A stretch of 5,918 nt of DNA from Spirochaetaceae bacterium. GTDB taxonomy: Bacteria > Spirochaetota > Spirochaetia > DSM-27196 > PWMO01. Position numbers and translations under genes: made by a program. Positions 1 to 5,918 of the stretch are shown piece by piece; the first letter of the stretch is position 1; every line of letters starts with the position of its first letter. The stretch is taken from contig PWMO01000304.1 of NCBI GenBank assembly GCA_003558175.1, positions 1-5,918 of the forward strand, in the 5' to 3' direction. The notes under the pieces were generated by a model. It saw nothing but the letters and a program-made list of their open reading frames with translations. It did not search any database and had not been told where the DNA came from.

Positions 1-1023
1 GAGTGGGCTCGGCCAGTAGAGATCGAGGCCCGTGAACCGCGCAGTAACCGGGTGACTGTCATTGTAGCTGATCACCGTGACCCACGGCGGATAGGGCTCC
101 ATCGACTGCACCGTCATTCCGCCGGCCGGCCTTGCGACCGGTATCCGCCGATGGTACTCGTCGAGCACCAGCTCACGACCAATCCGCACACCGTACTGTT
201 CCAGCAAGCGATGCACGGGAAGATCACCAACCGCAGCCGCATCGAGACTCTGGGTTTCCAGGTCCACCGAAACCCCGTCGAGGGCAAACAGCACGCGCCC
301 TCCCCCGGCCAGGTAGTTTTCCACCGCGTCGATGTGTCCCTCGTCCAGGTCGCGCCCACCGATCACGAACAGCGCGTCAACCGACGGTGAGATCGGCGCG
401 CCCGGTGCTGCCGACTCAACGGTGAAGTGCCGCGAAAGCCCCGACAGCAGCAGCTGGTACTCGCGCTGCAGCGATTCCTCACGACGACCGAGCAGAACCT
501 CGACGCGAGGCGTGTAGTCTCGCACCAGGTTGCGCATGGTCGAGGTGAACTCGTACTCAAACGTGCGCGGGTCAAACACCACCGGCAAGCTGCGATGCCG
601 GTCCAGGTAGGAGATCACAACCCCGGTGTACACGGTCGCCAGACTCTGCTGGTCGTGCTCCACAACCTGAATCTGTTGCGGCATCACGCCGAGACTCTCG
701 GCCTCGGCGCCAAGCCCGGCCGCCGCAGGGTCAACAACCCGCACTTCAATGCGCCCGAGGGAGTGCGCTTCATACTCACGCAGCAGGTCAACGATCTGTT
801 CGGTTTCCACGGCGCGGCTGCGCAACCTGTCTGAGAGATAATACGTTACGCGCAGCGGTTCCGGTATCTCGCGCGCCATCTCCCGTGACACCTCGGAGAG
901 CGAGAACACCCGGTCGGAGGTCAGATCGATGCGTGTGAAGTAGAAGGCGGAGTTCAACCCCGCAAGCAGCAGTACCAGCAGGGTCAGCCCGAGGGTGATC
1001 AGCTCCTGTCGTCTGCGTCCCAT
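1..1023 (-). CDS. gldG: GldG-like ABC transporter auxiliary protein, N-terminal part (C-terminus beyond left edge)
   Basis: The minus-strand frame from the ATG at 1023 is open for 341 codons to the window edge, so the C-terminal part is missing. The protein starts with a short Arg-rich cytoplasmic stretch (MGRRRQE) and one hydrophobic anchor at about residues 8-22. The extracytoplasmic part then begins with DLTSDRVFSLSEVS (33-46), the typical opening of GldG-type proteins. A later Rossmann-like segment around 215-250 (DALFVIGGRDLDEGHIDA, then a GG-RVLFALDG turn) matches the ABC_transp_aux domain. HPVTARFTGLDLYWPSPL at 324-341 resembles the conserved block just before the family's late region. 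A full-length protein would normally run on and end in a second TM helix. GGAGGT lies 5 bases before the start. The gene sits 3 bases after the permease, so the two are probably translated together with the ATPase as one export complex. Substrate unknown. The family assignment is from recognised pattern, not a search. Confidence 0.85.
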   Translation of the reverse strand, partial: MGRRRQELITLGLTLLVLLLAGLNSAFYFTRIDLTSDRVFSLSEVSREMAREIPEPLRVTYYLSDRLRSRAVETEQIVDLLREYEAHSLGRIEVRVVDPAAAGLGAEAESLGVMPQQIQVVEHDQQSLATVYTGVVISYLDRHRSLPVVFDPRTFEYEFTSTMRNLVRDYTPRVEVLLGRREESLQREYQLLLSGLSRHFTVESAAPGAPISPSVDALFVIGGRDLDEGHIDAVENYLAGGGRVLFALDGVSVDLETQSLDAAAVGDLPVHRLLEQYGVRIGRELVLDEYHRRIPVARPAGGMTVQSMEPYPPWVTVISYNDSHPVTARFTGLDLYWPSPL

Positions 1024-1026
1024 CGG

Positions 1027-1752
1027 CTACCTCCACTTCCGCAACACGAGCACCTTCGTGTTGAGATACAGAAAGAGCGCCGTAACCAGCAGATAGTAGG
1101 CAACGCCGCGGGTATCGATCAGCCCGCGTTCAAAACTCTGGTAGTGGTACGAGAACGAAAGGTGATTCAGCAAACCGGCAATCCCCCGCGGCAGCAGCAG
1201 CACCGCGTTGACCACGTGAATCGAAGAGAACAGCAGCAGCGCCAGCGCACTCAACAGAAAGGCGGAGATCTGGTTGCGGCTGCAGGCGGAGACAAACTGT
1301 CCCACCGCGAGCCCGGCGGTTGCCAGCAGCAGGGTGCCGGCATACTGTCCGGCGATCTCGCCGATCTCAAAGAACCCCAGCGGCAATACCGTCAGCGGTA
1401 CGGGAATGGTCAGCAGCAGCATGACCGCCACCAGTGAGAGCGTTCCCAGAAACTTACCCGCAACCAGCTGCGTCTCGCTGAACGGCAGCGTCAACAGCAG
1501 CTCCAGCGTGCCGCTGCTGGTCTCCTCAGCCCACGCACGCATGGTCAGCGCCGGCAGCAGGACCACAAACAGCAGCGGCACCAGGCCGAAGTAGCCGCGC
1601 AGCGAGGCCACATCGCGCGCCAGAAACTGGTGCACGGAGAAAAACCAGACAGAGGTGAGTCCCAGAAACAGCGTGATGACGATGTACGCCACCGCCGAGT
1701 TGAACAACGAATGCAGCTCCTTGCGTGCCACCACCAGCATCGAACCCATCAT
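1027..1752 (-). CDS. gldF: ABC-2 type transporter permease (GldF-like)
   Basis: This 241-residue integral membrane protein has about six hydrophobic segments, at roughly 17-39, 56-71, 101-126, 137-157, 162-187 and 217-232. The block MRAWAEETSSGTLELLLTLP (71-90) after TM2 is the hallmark of ABC-2 permeases of the ABC2_membrane_3/GldF/NosY type, where it forms the coupling region to the ATPase. The length is normal for the family. Start choice: the first codons read ATG ATG GGT. GGAG lies 5 bases before the first ATG and 8 before the second, so either could be used and they differ by one Met. The gene begins one base after the ATPase stop and is followed 3 bases later by the gldG-like gene. It would form the membrane channel of the ATPase-permease-auxiliary complex. 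Gliding is not implied, and the transported substrate cannot be read from the sequence. Confidence 0.9.
   Translation of the reverse strand: MMGSMLVVARKELHSLFNSAVAYIVITLFLGLTSVWFFSVHQFLARDVASLRGYFGLVPLLFVVLLPALTMRAWAEETSSGTLELLLTLPFSETQLVAGKFLGTLSLVAVMLLLTIPVPLTVLPLGFFEIGEIAGQYAGTLLLATAGLAVGQFVSACSRNQISAFLLSALALLLFSSIHVVNAVLLLPRGIAGLLNHLSFSYHYQSFERGLIDTRGVAYYLLVTALFLYLNTKVLVLRKWR
1029..1034 (-). promoter_or_regulatory. Shine-Dalgarno site of the gldG-like gene, overlapping the permease stop
   Basis: The minus strand reads GGAGGT followed by a 5-base spacer (AGCCG) and ATG at 1023. The motif lies within the last codons of the permease, and its final T is the first base of that gene's TAG stop. 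This near-consensus site fixes the gldG-like start and suggests coupled translation with the permease. Confidence 0.8.
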
Positions 1753-1753
1753 C

Positions 1754-2803
1754 TCAGCTCCGTGTCAGCTCTGCAAAAAGGTCTTCAAGACTGTGCCGCA
1801 CCGGGCGCAGCTCGACGAGCTTGTAACCGCGCGCTACCGCCCAGTCGAACAGCAGCGCGCCGCTTTCTGTGTCAATATCGCGCGCTGCGGCAGAACGCTG
1901 CAACGCAACTTCGCCGGAGACGCGCACCAGGCGCCGCTCGGCGGGGACGGTCTGAGGAGCTGCAGCGGCGCCGGCGGCCTCAGCGGCGACGGCGCCTGTC
2001 CGCTCAGGCGCCGGACCGGCGGCCACATCCTGGACCGTGACGTTCTGCGCGCCGGCGATCCCCGGCACGGAATCGAACACCGACTCAGCGGCGGCCTCGG
2101 GGACAATCACGCTGATAGCGAACCGCTGCGCGCCGGCGAGTTCGGCCGCAATCTGGCTCGCGGTGCCGGTGGCGGCGATGCGGCCTCTGTTCAGAATGAG
2201 TACCCGGCCGCAGAGCGCTTCCACCTCCTGCATGATGTGGGTGGACAGCAGAACCGTCTTGCGTTCACCCAGATTGCGAATGAGGCGCCGTATCTCAAGA
2301 ATCTGGTTGGGATCAAGGCCCGAAGTGGGCTCATCGAGAATGAGAATATCCGGATCGTGCAGAATAGCCTGTGCCAGTCCGGTGCGCTGGCGAAATCCCT
2401 TCGACAGTGCGGCAACCGGTCGGTGCAGTACCTCGTCAAGACCACAGGCCGCCACCGCGGCCGTTATTCGCTTTTCTTGCTCCTCACGCGGCATCTGCCG
2501 GGCGCGAGCGGCAAACTGCAGGTACTCCTGGACGGTGAAGTCCTGATACAACGGAGCGTTCTCCGGCAGGTAGCCGATGCGGCGCTTGATTGCCAGGGGA
2601 TGTTCACTCACGTCGTGGCCCGCAATCTGCACCAGACCGGAGGACGGGAAGTGGAAGCCGGTCAGCAGTTTGAGTATGGTGGTCTTGCCCGCCCCGTTCG
2701 GGCCCAGCAGACCGACGATCTCCCCGGCACCGATCGCGAACGAAACGCCGCGAACCGCCTGCACGGCTCCGTAGCTCTTGTGAACGTTCGTCAACTCGAT
2801 CAT
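1754..2803 (-). CDS. gldA: ABC transporter ATP-binding protein (GldA/DrrA-like) with Ala/Pro-rich insert
   Basis: This is a 349-residue ATPase that powers the adjacent permease. All nucleotide-binding motifs are present: Walker A GPNGAGKTT (34-42), the signature loop LSKGFRQR (133-140, the usual variant for this subfamily), Walker B ILILDEPTSGLD (153-164) and the switch His in STH (187-189). The Q-loop position reads YLPE (78-81) with Glu instead of Gln, common in this ABC-2 exporter group. The last residues (RHSLEDLFAELT) are the typical C-terminal end. It is longer than the roughly 300-310 residues I would expect. The excess is a low-complexity Ala/Pro/Glu-rich stretch at about 261-290, inside the C-terminal regulatory domain. 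The start MIELTNVHKSYG is canonical, but no good Shine-Dalgarno precedes it. The rnz stop lies only 10 bases upstream, so translation may depend on ribosomes coming off rnz. Confidence 0.92.
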   Translation of the reverse strand: MIELTNVHKSYGAVQAVRGVSFAIGAGEIVGLLGPNGAGKTTILKLLTGFHFPSSGLVQIAGHDVSEHPLAIKRRIGYLPENAPLYQDFTVQEYLQFAARARQMPREEQEKRITAAVAACGLDEVLHRPVAALSKGFRQRTGLAQAILHDPDILILDEPTSGLDPNQILEIRRLIRNLGERKTVLLSTHIMQEVEALCGRVLILNRGRIAATGTASQIAAELAGAQRFAISVIVPEAAAESVFDSVPGIAGAQNVTVQDVAAGPAPERTGAVAAEAAGAAAAPQTVPAERRLVRVSGEVALQRSAAARDIDTESGALLFDWAVARGYKLVELRPVRHSLEDLFAELTRS

Positions 2804-2813
2804 ACGCGCGGTA

Positions 2814-3752
2814 TCAGTCCACGTAGGGAATCGGTATTGTCTGTCGGTCCTTGGTGAGAAATGATTCCGGAAACAGCTGCCTGGCCTCCCGTTCGAGCAG
2901 CTTGAGATCGCGGTTGGTGTAGCGCGGGCTGTAATGAATCAGCCCCATCTTACGCACGCCGCCCGCCTCGCTGGCAAGCTTCCCGGCGTCTTCAGCGGTC
3001 ATGTGCTTCTTCTCATACGCCGCCTCACGCAGGCTCCGCTCAAACATTCCCTCGCATATCAGAAGATCGGAGTTTTCTACCTCTGCGGCAAGTCCCGCGA
3101 TGGGAAGAGTGTCGGTGATGTAGGAGAACTTGCGGCCGCGTCGGGCGTCTCCCATGACGTCGCGCGGCTCCACCACTCGCCCATCGGCCAGCTCGACGCT
3201 CTCGCCGCGTTGCAGTTGTGACCAGAGCGGCCCCCGCGGAACGCCCAGCTCAACGGCCTTCTCCGGGAAGAAGATTCCGGGCCGAGGTTGCTCTTCCAGT
3301 ATGTAGCCAACGCAGACGCGGGTGTGCTTCAGCGGCACCGTGCGCACCGTGAAACCGTCACCGGTGTAGACGACGCGTGGCACACTGGGATTCTCGATCT
3401 CCTGGACGATGATCTCGAAGTTGATGTACATCTCGAGCACGCGGCGACTTGCCTCTACAAACTCACGCACCCGCGGCGGGCCGATGATGTAGAGCGGCTC
3501 ACTGCGGTCCACTTGCGAGGAGAGCATCAGCATACCGGGAAGCCCCGTGATATGGTCGGCGTGCGTGTGGCTGATAAATATGGCGTCGATCTTCTTCCAC
3601 TTCAGGTTGAGAGCACGCAGCGAGACCTGTGTGCCCTCACCACAGTCAAACAGAAAGAGGTTGCCTTCACGACGCAGTAATACCGAGGTAAGATGTCGGC
3701 CGGGGAGCGGCATCATACCGCCGGATCCGAGTACAAATGCTTCCATATTCAT
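2814..3752 (-). CDS. rnz: Ribonuclease Z (tRNA 3' processing endonuclease)
   Basis: RNase Z cuts the 3' trailer from tRNA precursors using two zinc ions. This is the short form (312 residues, normal is about 300-330). Metal ligands are all visible: SHTHADH at 61-67 (H62, H64, D66, H67), H143 in LKHT, D214 in YITDT and H273 in LIHYSP. The beta-lactamase-fold motif FDCGEGTQ is at 35-42. The segment GVPRGPLWSQLQRGE (170-184) belongs to the flexible arm that grips the tRNA elbow. The usual HEAT loop reads CEGMF (233-237), followed by HMTAEDA at 250-256. I recall this Cys variant from clostridial and spirochaetal enzymes, so it is probably not a defect. Start: the ATG at 3752 and a second at 3746 (MNM) are both possible, and neither has a clear Shine-Dalgarno. 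The first is preferred for length. The gene leads the run into the ABC genes, with a 10-base gap. Confidence 0.95.
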   Translation of the reverse strand: MNMEAFVLGSGGMMPLPGRHLTSVLLRREGNLFLFDCGEGTQVSLRALNLKWKKIDAIFISHTHADHITGLPGMLMLSSQVDRSEPLYIIGPPRVREFVEASRRVLEMYINFEIIVQEIENPSVPRVVYTGDGFTVRTVPLKHTRVCVGYILEEQPRPGIFFPEKAVELGVPRGPLWSQLQRGESVELADGRVVEPRDVMGDARRGRKFSYITDTLPIAGLAAEVENSDLLICEGMFERSLREAAYEKKHMTAEDAGKLASEAGGVRKMGLIHYSPRYTNRDLKLLEREARQLFPESFLTKDRQTIPIPYVD

Positions 3753-3771
3753 TTCAGAGAGGACATTACCA

Positions 3772-3801
3772 CACCGCCGTCAAAGAGGAAAGCCGGCGGT
3801 G
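3772..3801 (-). other. 8-bp inverted repeat in the ter-rnz gap (weak terminator or leader hairpin)
   Basis: CACCGCCG at 3772-3779 pairs perfectly with CGGCGGTG at 3794-3801 around a 14-base loop. The surrounding gap 3753-3843 holds no gene. The hairpin lies about 42 bases after the ter stop and 20 bases before the rnz start, on the coding strand of both. No T-run follows it on the minus strand (TGTGGTAATG), so it is not a standard intrinsic terminator. It could slow or attenuate read-through from ter into rnz, or be chance in GC-rich DNA. Confidence 0.35.
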
Positions 3802-3843
3802 CGGCGTGACATTGCATTTCCGCGGCGTAACCCTTCCGTGACG

Positions 3844-5004
3844 CTACACGTCTTCTTCGTAGTCGATCTGCGGATACCCGAACCCGTGCAGCTGCAGGAA
3901 GTCGCTGCGGTACCCGTCAAGATCGGCGACCTGATCAAGGTTATCGGGCGTCACCGTGGGCCAGATGCGGTCCACTTCCGCCTGGACGTCTTCGCGCATC
4001 TCCCAGTCATCGAGGCGGATGCGGCCCTGATCGTCCACTTCGGGATCTTTTCCGGTGTAGAGCCGCTCGGCAAACAGCCGGTACATCTGCTCAATGCAGC
4101 CTTCATGCAGCCCCTCCTCTTTCATGATGCGGTAGAGAATACCCAGGTAGAGCGGCACAACCGGAATCACCGCGCTGGCGCGGGTCACCAGCGCTTTGTT
4201 TACCGAGACAAAGGCGCGTCCGCCGTGCTGCTTCATCCGGCCGTCGAGCGTGCGTGCGGTTGCCTCCAGATGGTCCTTGGCGCGGCCGATGGTGCCTTCA
4301 CGGTATACCGGCCGGGTAAGTTCCGGGCCAATGTAGGAATAGGCAACCGTCATGGCGCCCTCGGCGAGCACGCCTTCGGTCTCGAGCGCGTTGATCCAGA
4401 GTTCCCAGTCCTCACCGCCCATAACCTTTACCGTGGCAGCGGCTTCTTCTTCGGTTGCCGGGGTGATCTCGGCGTCCGACAACTCGCCGGTCATGGGATC
4501 AACCGTTCTGTTGCGGTAGGTCTGCCCCAACGGCTTGAGCACCGAGCGGTACTGCTCTCCGGTATCGGGGTCTACGCGGACCCCGGAGGCAAGGCTGTAG
4601 ATCACGAGGTCTACCGTGCCGAACAGCTCGCGGATCTTTGCTGCGGTCTGTTTCTTGGTCTCATGCGCGAAGGCGTCGGCAAACAGGGACTCAGCCACCA
4701 GGCCGGCCGCGCGAGCTTCCGCGTCAAATGCGGTGGCGGCGTACCAGCCGGCCGAACCGGGGCGCTTGGCGGTTGGTTCGCGCTCAAAGGCGACGCAGAT
4801 TGTGCCCGCGCCGCAGCCGAAAGCGGCCACGATGCGTGAAGCGAGCCCGTAACCGGCCGAGCCGCCGATTACCAGCACGCGCTTGGGGCCGGGAATGACG
4901 CCCTGCTGATGAACGTAATCGATCTGTTCCTTCACGTTCAGCTCACATCCCTTCGGATGCGCGTTCATACAGATGTTGTTGCGAATCATTGGCTTGACGA
5001 TCAT
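3844..5004 (-). CDS. fabV: NADH-dependent trans-2-enoyl-CoA/ACP reductase (Ter/FabV family)
   Basis: This cytoplasmic enzyme reduces trans-2-enoyl-CoA (or enoyl-ACP) to the saturated thioester with NADH, for fatty-acid synthesis or butyryl-CoA formation. The product has 386 residues, close to the roughly 397 of the T. denticola enzyme. It opens with MIVKPMIRNN, the family N-terminus. The dinucleotide-binding loop is IGGSAGYGLASR (46-57). Glu74 in VAFERE sits at the end of the second strand, where an acidic residue favours NADH over NADPH. The catalytic pair fits Tyr-X8-Lys: Y234 and K243, with Y224 in the YSYIGPE block nearby. SVNKALVTRASAVIPV (267-282) and the late HEGCIEQMYRL (300-310) are further family signatures. 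The frame stays open upstream to an ATG at 5256, but that extension has no family similarity and crosses the promoter and the divergent hydrolase. The ATG at 5004 with AAGGA 6 bases ahead is the true start. Ter versus FabV naming depends on the preferred carrier, which cannot be read here. Confidence 0.95.
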   Translation of the reverse strand: MIVKPMIRNNICMNAHPKGCELNVKEQIDYVHQQGVIPGPKRVLVIGGSAGYGLASRIVAAFGCGAGTICVAFEREPTAKRPGSAGWYAATAFDAEARAAGLVAESLFADAFAHETKKQTAAKIRELFGTVDLVIYSLASGVRVDPDTGEQYRSVLKPLGQTYRNRTVDPMTGELSDAEITPATEEEAAATVKVMGGEDWELWINALETEGVLAEGAMTVAYSYIGPELTRPVYREGTIGRAKDHLEATARTLDGRMKQHGGRAFVSVNKALVTRASAVIPVVPLYLGILYRIMKEEGLHEGCIEQMYRLFAERLYTGKDPEVDDQGRIRLDDWEMREDVQAEVDRIWPTVTPDNLDQVADLDGYRSDFLQLHGFGYPQIDYEEDV

Positions 5005-5010
5005 GGCCGG

Positions 5011-5015
5011 TCCTT
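5011..5015 (-). promoter_or_regulatory. Shine-Dalgarno site of the enoyl reductase gene
   Basis: The minus strand reads AAAAAGGA, with AAGGA ending 6 bases before the ATG at 5004 (spacer CCGGCC). This decides the start at MIVKP over the in-frame ATG 84 codons upstream. Confidence 0.75.
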
Positions 5016-5033
5016 TTTGTGGTATCCTGCTGG

Positions 5034-5062
5034 AGTGTAGCGTAGTGAACGAAAAAAGGCAA
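5034..5062 (-). promoter_or_regulatory. Sigma70-type promoter for the enoyl reductase gene
   Basis: On the minus strand, TTGCCT (5062-5057, 4 of 6 to the -35 consensus) and TACACT (5039-5034, 4 of 6 to the -10 consensus) are separated by exactly 17 bases. The spacer begins with a T-run. Transcription would begin near 5027, giving a leader of about 23 bases that contains the Shine-Dalgarno. Position and spacing fit well, but it is inferred from pattern alone. No operator or riboswitch was recognised. Confidence 0.6.
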
Positions 5063-5116
5063 CAATTGGCAGCGGGCCGTTGCCCGACCGACAGCACCAG
5101 AGCACGACCGCGCGGC

Positions 5117-5121
5117 GGAGG
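5117..5121 (+). promoter_or_regulatory. Shine-Dalgarno site of the alpha/beta hydrolase gene
   Basis: GGAGG is followed by ATGA and then the chosen ATG at 5126, a 4-base spacer. An out-of-frame ATG at 5122 directly abuts the site and would read a different, Arg-rich frame, so 5126 is the start. The 5' region up to 5005 shows no convincing plus-strand -35/-10 pair. Confidence 0.65.
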
Positions 5122-5125
5122 ATGA

Positions 5126-5918
5126 ATGAGCAGCGAAGAGACGCACGGCGACGCGCACAACGAACCCTGCGCGTACACCCGGCAAGTGTCGGCAGACGGC
5201 ATCCCCTTTGATGACTTTGGCGGCAAAGGACCGTTGCTGCACTTTGCGCACGCCAACGGGTATCCGCCCGGCTGCTACCGCGGTCTGCTTTCGTCGCTGC
5301 GGCAACAGTTCCGCGTGATCGCCATCCGCCACCGCCCTTTGTGGCGCGGCAGTTCGCCCGAAGAGCTGCACCACTGGGACCTGATCGCCGGTGATCTGCT
5401 GGGTTTCCTGAAGCACCGCAACGAGGCGCCGCTGATCGGTGTTGGTCACTCGCTCGGCGCGGTGAGCTCGCTCCTGGCGGCCGCCAGAGCGCCCGAACTG
5501 TTTGACGCGCTGGTCTTGATCGATCCGGTCTTCTTTGAACCCAAGCTGCTGGAAGCGCTCTACTCCGACCCAAAGCGGTCGGCGCGCCTGCCGCTGATCA
5601 GACGCACGTTGATGCGCCGCAACCGCTTTGCCGACCGGAGTGAAGCGTTTGACCACTACCGCACCAAAGCAGTCTTCGCGCGCTTGCCTGATGATGTGCT
5701 GCAGGACTACGTTGACTCCGCGCTCCGTCCGCTGGACGACGGTTACGTGCTCGCCTACCCGCGCGAATGGGAAGCGCGCGTCTATTCGCTCCCGCCGCGC
5801 GAAGTGTGGGACATCCTCCCCACCATCACTACGCCAACTCTGGCGCTGCGCGGTGCAGACAGCGACACGCTCACGCCCGCGGCGTGGCAGCTCTGGCAGC
5901 AGCGCCAGCCCGCCGCCA
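5126..5918 (+). CDS. Alpha/beta hydrolase, N-terminal 264 residues (C-terminus beyond right edge)
   Basis: The frame is open from the ATG at 5126 to the window end, so the gene is cut by the edge rather than broken. It has an alpha/beta hydrolase layout. HANGYPPG (42-49) after the third strand is the probable oxyanion-hole turn (the HxNGxP subgroup). GHSLG (107-111) is the nucleophile elbow with Ser109. LIDPVF (131-136) follows the next strand. LALRGADSD (239-247) carries the expected acid, probably Asp245 or Asp247. The catalytic His should lie after residue 264 and is not visible. A lid-like helical region with many Arg and Asp residues spans about 137-230. There is no signal peptide, so it is probably cytoplasmic. 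Substrate unknown: esterase, lactonase or thioesterase-type activity are all possible. It is divergent from the enoyl reductase gene, with a 121-base gap. A thioester-related role is tempting from this neighbour but unsupported. Confidence 0.85.
   Translation, partial: MSSEETHGDAHNEPCAYTRQVSADGIPFDDFGGKGPLLHFAHANGYPPGCYRGLLSSLRQQFRVIAIRHRPLWRGSSPEELHHWDLIAGDLLGFLKHRNEAPLIGVGHSLGAVSSLLAAARAPELFDALVLIDPVFFEPKLLEALYSDPKRSARLPLIRRTLMRRNRFADRSEAFDHYRTKAVFARLPDDVLQDYVDSALRPLDDGYVLAYPREWEARVYSLPPREVWDILPTITTPTLALRGADSDTLTPAAWQLWQQRQPAA

Noticed and set aside
1185..1575. Repeated CAG/CTG triplet runs suggesting a microsatellite
   Set aside because: On the coding strand they are CTG leucine codons in the membrane helices of the permease, in no regular array.
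1655..2857. Plus-strand open frame (400 codons) opposite the ABC ATPase
   Set aside because: It is an antisense shadow; the minus-strand frame carries all ABC motifs, and the plus-strand translation is Arg/Gly/Ala-rich with no domain.
3753..3801. Possible promoter for rnz (TTGACG in the hairpin loop/stem, TGGTAATGT further on)
   Set aside because: The TTGACG has no -10 box at 16-18 bases, and TAATGT matches the consensus at only three positions with no proper -35.
3547..4839. Long plus-strand open frame (430 codons) opposite the enoyl reductase and rnz
   Set aside because: It is an antisense shadow of two well-supported genes in GC-rich DNA, has no recognisable domain, and starts inside rnz.
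5005..5256. 84-codon N-terminal extension of the enoyl reductase frame
   Set aside because: It has no family similarity, covers the promoter and the start of the divergent hydrolase, and the internal ATG at 5004 has both the canonical MIVKP start and a good Shine-Dalgarno.
4943..5656. Minus-strand open frame (237 codons) opposite the alpha/beta hydrolase
   Set aside because: It runs through the ter promoter and opposite a frame with clear hydrolase motifs; its composition is that of an antisense frame.

Overview
The window looks like ordinary chromosomal DNA from a GC-rich bacterium. Spirochaetota (a free-living Spirochaeta-type lineage rather than a low-GC Treponema) is the best guess. This rests on remembered resemblance of two proteins, not on a search. 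The trans-2-enoyl-CoA reductase closely follows the Treponema denticola Ter pattern (N-terminus MIVKPM.RNN, YSYIGPE active-site block). The RNase Z has the 'GMMPLPGRHLTSVLLRREG' N-terminus and CEGMF loop that I associate with spirochaetes and clostridia. There are no mobile elements, CRISPR arrays, tRNA or rRNA genes, and no sign of recent transfer.

Layout: positions 1-3752 hold four tightly packed minus-strand genes, read right to left. They are RNase Z (rnz), then an ABC ATPase, an ABC-2 type six-TM permease, and a GldG-like membrane-anchored auxiliary protein that runs off the left edge. The gaps are 10, 1 and 3 bases, so they are probably co-transcribed. A 91-base gap (3753-3843) with an 8-bp hairpin separates rnz from the next minus-strand gene, an NADH-dependent trans-2-enoyl-CoA/ACP reductase (Ter/FabV family; 3844-5004). 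That gene has a recognisable sigma70-type promoter and a good ribosome binding site. A 121-base divergent intergenic region separates it from a plus-strand alpha/beta hydrolase (5126 onward), which is cut by the right edge before its catalytic histidine.

Functional picture: the ATPase, permease and GldG-like protein form one ABC-2 export or membrane-remodelling module of the Gld/auxiliary type. In Bacteroidota the family is named for gliding motility, but it is widespread in non-gliders and its substrate here is unknown. RNase Z (tRNA 3' maturation) is a housekeeping gene at the head of the same transcription unit. Ter/FabV reduces enoyl thioesters in fatty-acid synthesis or butyrate-type fermentation. 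The hydrolase is divergent from it, and any shared role would be speculation.

I did not find a convincing undescribed system. The points most worth checking are the rnz-ABC linkage, an Ala/Pro-rich insert in the ATPase C-terminal domain, the unusual translation-initiation region of rnz, and the ter/hydrolase divergent promoter region.
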